A stretch of 64,000 bases of DNA from Hydractinia symbiolongicarpus. Lineage: Eukaryota > Cnidaria > Hydrozoa > Anthoathecata > Hydractiniidae. The notes under the pieces are model-generated. The model ran no database searches. It was not told the DNA's origin and worked only from the letters and a program-made list of their open reading frames with translations. Location: contig NC_079888.1 in assembly GCF_029227915.1 (NCBI RefSeq), positions 19,074,001 through 19,138,000 of the forward strand, read 5' to 3'. The stretch's first letter is position 1, and every line of letters begins with the position of its first letter. Position numbers and translations under genes: made by a program. Below, in pieces: positions 1-12,257 of this stretch.

Positions 1-307
1 TCGGATCATTCACTTAATTTAGTTTTTGTGTTTTGATGAAGTGTCTCGTCAGTGCAGCAGATTCTTCCGTCACTGATATCAAACTCAATACCGAGAGCCA
101 ACAAGGACATCGCAACGTCAAATTTTTGTGTTAATTTATTATTCCTGCCATGATCAACGTCAATGTATTACAAAGTAAATGTTATGAGTCAAAAAAATAA
201 ATAATTGTTTGGTCCAGCTGAAGAAAGGTAGGCATTGGTTTAATTATATATAAATATGATGACTTAATTTGCTAGAAATTGAAATAGCCATATTTCAAAC
301 TTAAACA

Positions 308-313
308 TTTATT
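308..313 (-). terminator. Possible polyadenylation signal of the PLD-like gene
   Basis: AATAAA on the minus strand, about 130 bases after the stop codon at 441. Such hexamers are common by chance in AT-rich DNA, so this is tentative. The rest of 1-440 holds nothing else that I recognise. Confidence 0.35.
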
Positions 314-440
314 CGCCTGTTTAAGGTGATGCTACAATAAGTAAAAACAAAAACAAAAACAAACAGCTATTCAAGTTTCTCTAAGGGTAGCAGATAATAA
401 AACAATCAATCCCTTTTAGAAAAATATGTTCATCCAAATT

Positions 441-3400
441 TTAGTAAGCTCCACAGTCTCCACGTCCTTCTCGACACGACTCAATCGATTTGTCTGGATT
501 GCGGCATTTGCTGCTGTCTTTATCACTGCACAAAACCACCCAGCCATGACATGTCCAAGCACCTTCGTATGTGCATTGACACGCATACCCTCTTGGTGCT
601 GCTTTTTCAATTTTGCAACCACCAGAGTAGTAATCGCAGTTGCAAGATTCGTAGTTGTCGGTGTTGGTAAGCGGTGTGCTTGATGTCGCAGCAGGAATCT
701 TGTCAGAATGAGTTGCCAATCTGATGTTTTTGTCCTTAACAATTTTAGCAAGTGAGCCAGGATAATTGGTGATGATACCGTTGAAGTAATTTGAATACCA
801 TTCCAAGGTATCGCTGCGATCTACGGACCAGGTATAGGTCATACCAAAAACACCTGTAAAAATAATAATAATAATGACAATCGTATTAAAACAATAGACT
901 TCTTTCTTAAAAGTATCAATGTTATCTATTACAGTGGAGAAATTTTTGCACAGTCTATTTCAGCATCAAAATAAACCCAGGAATTGCCATCGCATGTACT
1001 TAGAGGAAACTAAAAAGTATAAAATGCTTGAAACTTAATTTCTTACACCCTTTAACTTTAGTTCGGAAAGAATTCTAACAATACCAAAACAAATTAAAAA
1101 GTCATCTTAGAGAGCTATACAATCTCTTAAACGATTTCTGCATCTAACGATACCAAAACAAATTAAAAAGTCATTTTAGAGAGCTATACAATCTCTTAAA
1201 CGATTTCTGCATCTAACGATACCAAAACAAATTAAAAAGTCATTTTAGAGAGATATACAATCTCTTAAACGATTTCTGCATCTAACGAGTTACCTGCATG
1301 TTTGTTCATTGCTGCAATTCGTGATTGGTATTTGGTGACAGGGGAAGTAGGTGAACAAGCCGTCAAGCCTTTGTTGTAGACAACATTCTTGTTGCTCAAG
1401 GTATTCAATTTATTTTTGGTGTCAGCTAATGTTTCCATGTCAATAGTGAAATGGATCTTACTGCGATGTCTTGAATTTGTTTTAGAAATTTCTGTGATGT
1501 ATGGCATGGAGTCAAATCCTGGAGCACCAACGATCACCTCTCCTCGGAAACCTCTACCGAAGAGCTCTGAATCCAACAAACGAAGAACCTGAATATTTTA
1601 TAAATAAACACGACATCTTAATAAAAGCAACATTTTTATGTTTCTGTCCAAAATTAAATATAGGTTTAATGTTATTAGACAGAAAAAGCATAGCTGATGT
1701 TTAATTTAATGGGAAAATAAATAAATACAGCGAAATATTTGATTGCCGAGATCTTGTGGAAGAATTTATATGAAAGTAGCTCTCCTTAGTATACCGCATA
1801 TTGCATAGCTTGTTCTTGGAATGTTTCTCGTGTAGCAGATTGTGGTTTTAACCTTTAGTCAACAAGTTTTGTGATCGTAACCGTGTTGAGCTGTTTTTCT
1901 TGCTTATCTTTTAGCACCAACACTGCTTTTGCAAGGGGAGTTTTTTCAGCTTCGCCGGCAGAAAAAAATTGTGTTGACTTTTCATGCGTAAGATTATGTT
2001 TCGTGAGATTTCAAATTAGTAAATCGTGACTTTTTTTGGCGAAACAACAGATAATTCCCAGCTAACTAAAGCTAATACATTTTATGTTTTAGTCCCCGTT
2101 GGATAAGCACCGCACTCTAAAACGTAATAAAATTTTTAAATAACTCTTCCTTCCTTTTTTAAATGCCCTAACAACAGAACAACAGTGTCGTTGCTAAAAA
2201 AAAAACGTTCTAACACCATAAAACAAGTTGTTGAAAACACAACTTAGGGATATATTAAAAATTTTGAGGCAAGATCTCAATTTTGATGTGCATCTCCACC
2301 TGAAACGTTCAAATCAAGAAATTTGACAACCTTTTGTCAGTAAAACTAAATTATCCTTACCTCCCTGGCAGCACGTCTTTGTGTTGCAGCGTTCATATTT
2401 TTGCTTTGATCTGTAAGCTTGCTATCAATCATGACCATGACCATTTTTCTTTGTCCAGCTAAAAAAATATCCAATCGGATTGCAAAAAAATGTAATGATT
2501 TCATTGATGTTTATAAATGTTATAATACGCGACTTTCCGTCTGTGAGCCAAGATGGTAGCTCCAACAGAGGGGGAAGTATTCTCTTGAAATTCTCGGCCA
2601 GATAAATTTGCGACTAGTTTTATGCAACTCACACAACAATCATCAATGTATTTCTTCGTTGTCTTACTGTCAATCAGCGAATAATATTATTATGAGTGAC
2701 ATTCTTGCGCATGTAGCAATGTTATGTCAATAGTGAATAGTCAAAAGTGTTGAATCTCTTTGGTATAATAGAAGTTTGACTTACCGATATATCGTAGCAG
2801 TTCTTTCACTTCAGTTTTTGCATCACATGGACGAGTCGATGTCTTTTCAAGTTGAGCGCAAACACTGTTCGGGAAAGCAATGTTGCAACCGCCTCTAAAG
2901 TTGCGGAAGATGTGGCGTTTAAAACCTTAAACCTTTGTGAAATTATTTTGCACGTATCCCAAATTATATCTTTTTGTGTTGTGGTAGTTTATTATTTATA
3001 AGTCATGAGATATATTTAATAATTTTATATTTCAAATCCAATGCAGAAGTGTTTTAATACCAACGGAAATATACTACATTTTAATTTTCGGGAATCAGGA
3101 TTATAGTATCTGGTTCTCAAATCACTTGTCATACTGGATTTAAATGTTGAATGTTTTGAAACACTAAAACTTACTCGGCACACATACACGAACAGTCGCA
3201 TGGATTCACATGAAAGAATTCGTACGGTGTTCCATCAGTTTTAAATTGCAGATCAACTTCCACAGCATTGGCACCGTTTTCCATTGCCCATTTAACAGCT
3301 GGTTTATTGTTTGTCATATGAGCGATGTTGTAAAAACCTTCCGCTATGACGAAATGGTTATTGTATTAATTAAGTTGTATTGCAGCTGAAAGACAATACT

Positions 3401-5082
3401 GTGTGTATTAACAAAGTTTTGATTATGAGCAGGCAGAGAGTTATTCAGAAAGCTAAGCACGTGCTATGTTTCAACCCACTAAGTTAAGATACTTTGTTTT
3501 GTTTTTTAAAAAAATCGTTCATATTCGTGTCTACAAAATTTTTGTTCCGCATCCTTGTTTTTGCGACAGATTCTTTTTTGCATGCTCAAAAAAATGGGCA
3601 ATAAAAGTTGAATATTCACTACAGACATTTTTTTTTGCCTTTCCGTGCTTTAAAGTCTGGAGGTGTTAAATTAACTTTACTTGGGTAAGTTATAGATACA
3701 GTATAACTGTTTTAGCTTCTTGTTGACTTTTAAAGTTATCAACAATGTTTGAATGCTTAAAAAAAAACACATCAATGCATTGAATTACTGCGTTATATTC
3801 TCTCTGGTGAATGAAATAAATAAATTCACCTTTTGTTGGGATAGATAAAGAAAAATCAAACTATTTTTACTATTTTGTTTTCGCATTCTTTAATTTTAAT
3901 TTTTTTCTTATTGCAACTGGATGATATGAACATCTCAATAAGTTGTTAAAAACTTTTATTAAAATTGAGAAATATATGTCGCAGATTAAGCGATAAAATG
4001 ATGTCGTTTTTATGCACTATTTAAGGTGGCAGTAACCCTTTTAAAAATCGGAATTTTCTTTTTCACATCATCAGTTACGAATGCTTATTTTCAGACTATA
4101 TATCCATATTTTTTCTGTTATAACACATTTGTTACGATTTTATGGTTATCTTTCACCAAAAATATTCAGCCTCAACAATTCCTCTTTATAATAAAATTCA
4201 GGAATAATTAATTAATTAGTTCCACCGAATATAGTTTAAGTGTACGTGCTTGCGAAATTGTACAGAAAGAAATGACGTAATAATTAAAGAGAAACGTTAA
4301 TAACAACAAAGATGGCGCATTATGTAGAAATTTAAGACGATCTTCATTATGCTACACTGCACGAGCTTTAACTTTCGATAGCATTTTCGTTTTACTTTAA
4401 AGTTTTCCAGACATGCTTGGTGAACCATGCAGCCATGATACGGTGTGCGGAAATCTTTTTATTCGTAATATTTTTCTTTCAACAGTGTTCAATGCAGCAG
4501 GGGATGCTGACAAAAAATCTTTTGAAAAAAACCAAAAGGCTATTGTTAAAAAATAAGAATAAACAAAAAAAATCCGCACATCGTTTTAACATGGTTAACC
4601 CGAGGTTCATTTAAAAACAGAATCGGATGAAAAATAACGAGATTGTAAAAAGTTGGAGCTCGTAGAAGCCATTTTTTTCTTGTTTATGACACATTTTTAA
4701 ATAGAAATTTCCGCTGACTCACCAATTTTAGTGTTAAGTTAAAATCATTTTATTATGTATTAAGGCCTATATTTGTACGAAATAGTAAAAAAAAATGGTA
4801 TAAATAAAACACTGAGTAAATAATTCAGCTATTTGGACAGCTAAAAAGGGTTACTGCCACCTTAACTGCCGATTTAAGCTATTAATCAACATAAAATTAG
4901 TTTTTCTCAACAATAATTTCGCTAGTTAAAAAGTAATTTTTTTTCTGCAGAAGTTTAATTTCGCAAATACAATGCAAACTCTGACATTTGAATAGCAATC
5001 TTGACATTAAAGTTTAATTCTTACCGTTGATGTGGTTAACCACGTAAAGAACTCCAAAAATAAAAAATGCTGCAGCCTTCAT
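441..5082 (-). CDS. Secreted sphingomyelinase D / phospholipase D-like protein, six exons
   Basis: I assembled this by eye from splice sites. Exons (minus strand) are 5082-5025, 3343-3175, 2894-2785, 2458-2361, 1588-1294 and 853-441. All phases join and give 361 residues. Exon 1 is a signal peptide (MKAAAFFIFG...). Exon 2 holds the GDPD/SMaseD active site: His28 (NIAHM), Glu48-x-Asp50 (EVDLQF), His64 (FFHVNPCDC) and the following cysteines. Exon 6 has a TNYP motif and an LATHSDK segment resembling the C-terminal 'SMD-tail' of the arachnid SMaseD family, then a tail of about 70 residues rich in cysteine. Known family members cleave choline or ethanolamine head groups from sphingo- and lysolipids with Mg2+; they occur in spider venoms, bacteria and cnidarians. 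Whether this one is a venom component is not shown. No break is seen. A possible polyadenylation signal lies about 130 bases past the stop. Exon structure 0.85; family 0.85; activity is inferred. Confidence 0.83.
1082..1288. repeat. 69-bp tandem repeat, three copies, in the last intron of the PLD-like gene
   Basis: Copies at 1082-1150, 1151-1219 and 1220-1288 differ by only one or two bases. The third copy ends a few bases from the splice donor of exon 5 (exon end 1294), so the array begins almost at the exon edge. Unspliced transcripts would end in a stop at 1265, inside the repeat. Confidence 0.9.
4025..4861. mobile_element. TTAA-flanked TIR transposon (non-autonomous) in intron 1
   Basis: The left end reads GGTGGCAGTAACCCTTTT and the right end is its near-perfect inverse. 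TTAA lies directly outside both ends (4021-4024 and 4862-4865). The 837-bp interior has no convincing gene. TTAA targets are typical of piggyBac and Kolobok elements; the ends do not let me choose between them. It sits between exons 1 and 2 of the PLD-like gene. Confidence 0.75.
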
Positions 5083-5150
5083 CTTTATTTTGATTTTTCT
5101 CTCCTTGCAATACTGTTTCAAGGATAGAGTAAAGTGAAATAAAAATAGCC

Positions 5151-5158
5151 TATTTATA
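5151..5158 (-). promoter_or_regulatory. TATA box of the PLD-like gene
   Basis: On the minus strand this reads TATAAATA, about 70 bases upstream of the ATG at 5082. That leaves room for a start site near 5120 and a short leader. Position and sequence are seen; promoter function is inferred. Confidence 0.6.
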
Positions 5159-5159
5159 T

Positions 5160-8100
5160 GTTTTTGAACTGGTAAAATCGTAACCCCCGCATAGTAAATG
5201 TTATAATCTTAAAATATTAGAGAATTTATAGTTTTAACGGGGGTTGTGTTAGATATGTAATTACCATGATTTTGTAACTTCTTTTACTTTGATTCTAATT
5301 AGACCGATGCAATAAAGAAATAATACCGAATCAAGTAAATGTTATTCCACCTGGCACTGTTTTAATTGATTTCAAACAAACACATTTTTTTTAATTAAAT
5401 GTTATTTTATATACATTTAATTTAAAATAATCTTAAATATTATTTCATTTTTCTCCTTTCCGTTATTAGGTTTTAATTATTTTATTCCCCAAACATACCT
5501 CCTTTGAAGTGCCGCAACTCTCTTTTTTTGAAAATATACAAGTTTTAGTGTAGTGTTATGTATTCATTCAAGGATGCGTACCGGTAGTGTCGTTTTAATG
5601 AAATTGCATATTATATGTGTGGGATTTCACTTTAAAACCACAAATAAATTTGCAATATAGTAACATAAATCCTCTTTCCCTTGTTTCTGACCGTACTGCT
5701 CGCCGTCCCAACTCACACTGTTCGCACACGCGCTCCTCCCTCACTCTCCTTTGCACATTTCCCACATATGAAAGCTAAACGTGCTGTGTCTTCCTATTGG
5801 TATAATTATCAATTTATATGCTTCAGTGTCAACATATCAGAGTTTCCGATCATCTGCTAGATTTGCTTGTCCTAAATTTGTTGTGCACACTTACTATGAG
5901 TATGATACGGGAAGCCTAACGCTAACAACGCCATAAGCATTGAAATTTTAAAAATAGATACTAAATGAACATACTTCTCGGGCGCACGGAAAATTCCAAG
6001 ATGAGCATAGTCTTAGAATATTCTGAAACTTTTATTTAATTTTATTATGAATTTTCTGATAGCGTAACACGCTTATAAAAAAACCATGTAGGAAGTGAAT
6101 ATAGTTTCCGTTTGCCAACAAATTCTGTCAAAGTGATTTCTACGATATATATACACAATTGTAGTGTAAGATAAAGAGAATAAATTAGTGTATTTATTTT
6201 TCTGCTTGCGTCAGCATAGCTATGTGACATCATCAGCATTGAAATTCGAAGAAACGTTACGTACAGTACAATACCATTCCTTTTTTAGTATTGATATAAA
6301 TGGTTTCTAACATAACTTCTGGTTTTTGCAAATAAAACGGATAAGTACTAGCAAAATTTCAAAAAATCTGACTGGAATTTTAAAAATCAGAGAAAAATCG
6401 GGAAAACGAATTTAACAGGTGAAGAATGTTTAAATTAATAACGTAAACAATTTTTAAGTTATTAGATCAGGATTTATAACATTTTTCCATTTTAGTGCGT
6501 TTGCTATGGTGAGTCTGAGCAATGTATCCTAATTCATGACGCCATCAACTGGTGGAATCAACTTTTTTGAAAAAGACGGTAGTCATAAAAATATTAGTTA
6601 AGTTTCATGAGAACTGGGCAAATATTTCCTATAATTGAATTTGAATATGCTGCGGCCACTTCAAGACCTTATGTCAAAGAGGGTTAAAAGAAAGGGAAAG
6701 AATGACTATGTTGTTCTTACATTCTGTTTTCTTGAGTTTGACACTATCTTTTCAATTCAACATTGCGTATTTTCGTTGAAATGACAGCGCATTGCTTTTG
6801 CAATTTTCTAAATGGTAAAACTCCCAATCGGTGTATATAAAAACAGGTCAACACACACAAAAAGTTGAGTTGGCTATAATACGACAGTAACACAATTTAA
6901 AAATGCAAAAATGAAAAAGGGTTGTTTTAGTTGGGGTTTTTTACATAATAATTTAATTAACGCGAGCAGTGCTTATCATTAATATAAATTGTTATTTTCG
7001 TTTCAATGTTTTTAATATTTATTAGCAAATATAATTTTAATTGAAGAAATAATTTTTATATCCAATTCGTATGCATAACTGAACAAACACATTTTGAATT
7101 GGTAATAATCTTATCCTAATTGCGAATTTTAAAACTACTATATTTATTTGTAGTATCTAACATTTACATATACTGTATATAAGAATAAATTTTAATTCAT
7201 GGGCGCTTCGCGCGAATTTAAATTCACAATTGATTGTTTTTAACAACTAGTTAAATGCATTCAAATACTATTTTTCATATCAGTGCTATATGAATTCTTT
7301 TCCAGCACTGGTAACTAAACAACCAGAAAACATTTTCAACCCAACATGTCAAATGGAACACCCCACTCAGAACTAGTTTATGATGTCATGCGTAATTTGT
7401 GATACTTCAAAGTCCAATTCTTTAGAACTAATCAATATTTTTCGAAAAAATGAGCACAATTCCTAGGCAACTTTTCAAACTTTTTTTTTATATGAAATTA
7501 ACTTGTTTTTTGGCGGGAAGTAAGCTAGATTTTATTACTTGGTTAAGGCTAGCACCACGGGGAAAAAGGTAGACGATGGTTCTTTGAGTGTCAGGATGGT
7601 TATAATTTTCCTTGTTATATTTTTATACCCAAAAAAATTATGGACAAAATGCAATGACACAACACAACTTATTTCGAAGTTTGCAGCTACAAGATATGAT
7701 AAGATGCTATGTGGGAGTCACCCATTTTAAACTTGTCAATGGTTATAGCGGACTTAGGACTTCATATATTGGGTCATTGTGTTAAATCCAATATTTGCAC
7801 GTCAGAACGACCAGTTTTTTCGTATTTCTTGACGCTAGTGAATGCCATTAGGAAATTTTTAAACGCCTTTTACCTGACCTACGTGTGCGCAAAAGTAGCG
7901 ACTTTACATCCTGTTGGCTGCAGAGTATTTAGCAATTGACCTTTTCGGCCATGTTTAAAAAAAAAAGGAAAATCATCTTTGTTTCTTTAATTTTCTATTT
8001 AAGTATAGCTGAAGTTTGTAATGAAAAAAAAACTGCTAGATGTTTTTTTATTTAATTTAGGCAATTGCAGCAAAAACGTCATTCGCCAAACTTAGATTCC

Positions 8101-10090
8101 TTTATCCAAATTTAGATGTACTACGAAATAACTGTTTACTAACTTCGATTTCGACAAAATCTTTTAATCTCAAAATAAATGTCTTCGCACCCATCACAGT
8201 CCGTATGTCACGGTTTGCAAGCAGCCTGCATTTCCGACTTTATCTGATTATGTTTTTGTCGAGCTTGATTAGGCATTGATCATACAAAATAAACGTGAGT
8301 ATTCTGCTAAATAGGCTCAGTGCATCAAATTAGGAATGTTCGTTTTGTTATCCACTTTCGCTGACTGTAATAGAACAAAAGTAGAGTTGACCATCTAAAA
8401 AGAGAAACAACTGCAGCAAGCCAGCTATAGCATCGCTTTGAAGATTGACATCAGTAAAGAATACTATTTCAATTGTTTTCCTTTATGGGGTGGCGACAAA
8501 GAACTTTTCAAAGATGAGGCCGATCAAAACAGGACTATCCAGCTTAAATAGCCGTACACGTTACAGAGTTAAAAAAACATACGGCTTGGTGTACAATTTT
8601 TTTAGCACCTGGACTGAAGTTTCAGATAATAATTGACAAACTTTGTAGTCTGGTTAACACTTATAATTTTTCCTGGCGTTACGGCACGACGTCAATAAAC
8701 TAATTTAATGTCAATAGCTTATTAAAATAAATAAAATGCTTACAAGTTTTGGGCAAAAAACATGGGAGACGGTTGGAAATAACTGATGTCACCTCTGCGT
8801 GGGTAACTAAGGACCACCTGACATCAAAATGGGACCAATTTGATAGAGCTGGTTGAACTTACCCGTTTTAGAATAGATAAGCTGTCTGTTACGTCATCAA
8901 AAAGTCTCTCAAAATTTCTAACTGTTCGACAAAAAAATATGATCCTATATATTTTCTTCGTCAGCGTTTCAGGTATTCTTTGTATTTTAGCGGGTCTTTG
9001 GTGACGTCAGAAATTTTTTTATTAAACCTTTATATCTCTTTAAACGTTTGTCAAAACCACATGATCCTATACGTTTTCTCTATCAGCATTTCAAGCTATA
9101 CACCCTACAAGAAAGAGGTAAACAAATCATGCAAAAGGATTGTTTACATCCGCTGCTGACGCTTCAATTCTTAAAAACGCTACATCTCTTCCTTTCCTAA
9201 GTTTTTCACTACAGAAACAATATTATTACTTGTAGAGAAGCATGTTTTTTTACCATGGGGATACTTCTTTTTTATACAACTTTTAACTGGGTAGAAAGTA
9301 TAACATAATACTTGGATAACATTTTAGGCCAGCAACTTGCTTAGGGTAGCAAATCATCATGTTATTTAACAACCTTGTACCCAGGCTTTTTTTACGCCTC
9401 CTATGATATATTCTGACACGGGACGGCTCGGTAATAGCCTTGGTCCAGGCTAATCACATGCTGAATTTGATTGGATCCGCTATTTGAATAAAGAGTTTGA
9501 CAGAGTTAATTTATAATCAAACAAGGTGATGGAGAGTGGAGAAAAAATACTAGTGGGACGAAAAACACAGAAATGCTGGAAGAATGATTCTATCAAAATA
9601 TATTAGCTGCAAATAAGGGATAGATGTTACTGACTCAGGCTAGCTAACTGTAAAAATTTCAGGAGATGTTTTGTCGTAGTTGGCTTTTCACTTTTTTTTG
9701 TTTTGTCACAGGTAAAACACGTGAGGTTGCATGTTTGTCAACCAGGTGTATAATGTTAAAAAGTTGTAAATCGGCACTTTGATGTAAACATCATTTATCA
9801 ACAGCGTAGAGATTTTTAGTAGCCGGAGCAAACTATCATTTTTTTCCATGTTGAAAAAAAACCTTTAAGCTCTAGGAAAAAATTCTAAAGATTTAAGGAT
9901 CTATTGTTACAGAATTTTATTCAGAGAAAACTAAAACATTCAGCAAGTATTCAAAAATCTTTGTTACTTTCATTTTCATTGCAGCTTCATAGGTCTTTTT
10001 GAAGGGAGGACCCACCAATACATATTGGATTTCATTGTTCGCATTTCTAAAAACAACGAGATTTTTATATGTATTTTGATAAAATTATAT
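5160..10090. other. AT-rich intergenic stretch, no gene recognised
   Basis: Both strands contain only short chance ORFs with low-complexity or unrecognisable translations. A small inverted motif (AACCCCCG near 5180, CGGGGGTT near 5235) and scattered poly-A/T runs are visible. A diverged tandem repeat near 8.9-9.1 kb is listed separately. Confidence 0.6.
8925..9105. repeat. Diverged direct repeat, about 122-bp period, two copies
   Basis: The segments around 8941 and 9063 both contain ATGATCCTATA followed by TTTTC, TCAGC and a TTTCA stretch. A nearby TGACGTCA is also visible. It looks like the remains of a local duplication or an interspersed repeat. Family unknown. Confidence 0.45.
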
Positions 10091-10097
10091 ATTTTTT

Positions 10098-10457
10098 GAT
10101 AGATAGATAAATAGATAAATGTGCATATTTTACATGGCTAGCCTCACAAATATCGAGGGATATACCCTGTCTATTATTTCCAGGAGGGGCTATGGCGTAG
10201 ATGGAGAGTCCTAGAGTATTTAATGCTCATTTTGAGCTACGCAGACCCAATTAGAGCCCGCGCTCTACTAGACAACTCCCGGCAACATCCAACGGCCCAC
10301 ACAGTGTGCCATCTTCCCAATTTCCCTCACATGGCTTGGGTTAACCCGGGGCTATGGTAACATTCACTCGCCCATGTTGAATCGCCGTCAAGAGGAATCG
10401 AACCCCGGTCTCCCGCACAGAGTACGAGAGCTATAACCACTAATCTACGGCGCCATA
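10098..10457 (-). mobile_element. tRNA-derived SINE
   Basis: On the minus strand the 5' end is tRNA-like, with an A box TAGATTAGTGG (10437-10447) and a B box GGTTCGATTCC (10394-10404) at normal spacing. The anticodon and T stems pair poorly, so this is not a working tRNA. About 250 bases of non-tRNA body follow, ending in an ATCTATCTATC-type simple tail near 10098. Pol III promoter boxes and a simple 3' tail are the usual SINE layout. No target duplication was identified. Confidence 0.65.
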
Positions 10458-10914
10458 AAATTAATAAAAATTGTCTAGTTCCCAGTCGTTTATTAACGGA
10501 CACAATGCCTTGTATAATTCTAGTGCACGTCAGCAATAATTGGAAAATTGGTAAATCCAGTACCCTGCGGTCTTACCTGCAGATCTTCAGGACAACAAAA
10601 ATTTAAAGAATCAAATTCGCGGAAACTCGTAAACATACCTTTTTACTATATCTCGGGCCTAGTTTTCAATTTCCGCTATTTTGTGATGATTCGAATGTGT
10701 GATAAAATCGAACAGTGAATGTATGAATGTTATTGAATAAATATATAATAAAAATAAGATATATAAGGAATGAATATTTTTCTTTTTCAGAACTATGTAT
10801 AGAAGCCTATTCGTATGTATCTATGCAAAAGGAACGAAAATCTGATTTTGTTTTCTTGTTTACTCTTTATGACCTGTTAACCATTTAATGTCATGTAACG
10901 TACACTTAACGAAG

Positions 10915-12111
10915 CTCCATTCTGGAAAACGTCATCGATTAAGACGTGTAGCCGGTACTGCCTGATTCTCTTCCGGAAAGATCTCACAGTGAGACTAACG
11001 TAAACAACTCTGTCATACTTTCCTAATTGTGTAACTTTCCACTCATAAATTCCAGACCCTTCAGCTCCTGGTAAATTATCAGAACCTATTTGTATAAAAC
11101 TTGGACCTTGATTACGCCTTTGAAAACCATCTCTATAAGAAGGCGCTATAACCTCCTTCCAATCGAACCAGCTAATGGTGTCAAACAGTTCTCTGTCTGA
11201 GATATCTTCACGATATGGTCTATTCCAAGCATAGCAAGCTATAGTGATCGAGATATTTAATCTTTATATTAATCGGCTTTTCTCCAGTAGTTGTAGATTT
11301 GACACGCACCCATAAAGAGTATCCACATGTCAAAGCATTCTGTATAAAGGTTTTAGACTCACTTTCCATTTAAAATATTTTAATTGAATCGGTAAGCGAT
11401 TGACGTGCATGCGTGCAACCAATGTAAACAACTTTTTCTTCTCCCTGTCTTTTCCCTTCCACTCATAAATTCCATAATTTTCAGAATCCGCTGCTACATC
11501 TATACGCGTCTTTCGATAACGTCGAGGATTTTCACGTTTTCTAAAACCAACTGATGCTTCAGGCATCATAATTTTCCTCCATTCGGACCACTCAAGGGCT
11601 CCAACAGTCTTTCGTCTTGAGTATCTTCGCGGTACAGTTTATTCCAAGCATAAGTATAGTAACTGCTATATTCATTTTCCATATTAATTGCCTCTTGTTG
11701 ATTGGTTGAAGATTTGACACGTACCCATAACGAGTATTCATTTTTCAAGGCGACATTAAATAATTCTCTTTAGACAATCCGTTCCGACAATACAGATCAA
11801 TTTTTTCCTGAAGGGACTGATTTCCTGTTGCTACCAATGTACACAACTCTATTCCTATCTGGTCCTGTAATCTTTCACTCATAAACTCCCCACTCTGTAC
11901 CTCGCGTCACATTTATATTGCTTTTTCGGTAACCTGGATTGTTCAGATCGGTTAGTTGTGAACGTTGTTCAAAACCATCCGTTTCATTTGGCACCATCAC
12001 CATATCGTATTCTGACCAATCTGGAATACTCTCACGCCTCCTTTTGCTTTTAGTTCGATCCATTAACTGATAAATTTTTACAGGCGATTCTAAGATAAAA
12101 ATATCTCTCAT
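10915..12111 (-). pseudogene. Decayed tandem GIY-YIG nuclease-like domains (copy A)
   Basis: Starting at the ATG at 12111, the minus strand encodes repeats of one pattern: a W..W/E..MVP..DGF.R lead-in, then GIYEW (or GVYE), VVYIG, a Cys/Arg segment, SLWVRVKS, a Glu-rich stretch, and YAWN.PYRED. The order GIY, YIG, Arg, Glu, Asn is that of the GIY-YIG endonuclease fold. At least two and a half units are present. The copy is broken: TGA replaces Trp after GVYE near 11885, there is a frameshift before the MMPE segment near 11590, and another separates GIYEW from VYIG near 11440. A further unit at 10960-11330 has additional shifts. Known family members cut DNA, for example homing enzymes and Slx1; the role of this animal version is unknown. 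Confidence 0.7.
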
Positions 12112-12257
12112 GTTCAAAAAAAAAAAAAAAAAAAAAAATTCTATAAGATCAGCAAAGTACTGTCTCTTCCATTTTATTTTAAAGAATGTTGTCAAAAAAA
12201 ATATTTGAATTTTATAGTGGCCTAATTTGCACGTAATTACATAAAAACATGTATTTT

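Noticed and set aside
441-751. Overlapping ORFs on both strands over the last exon of the PLD-like gene
   Set aside because: Shadows of the cysteine-rich coding exon.
10382-10456. tRNA gene on the minus strand
   Set aside because: A and B boxes are good, but the acceptor, anticodon and T stems do not pair and the sequence continues as a SINE body.
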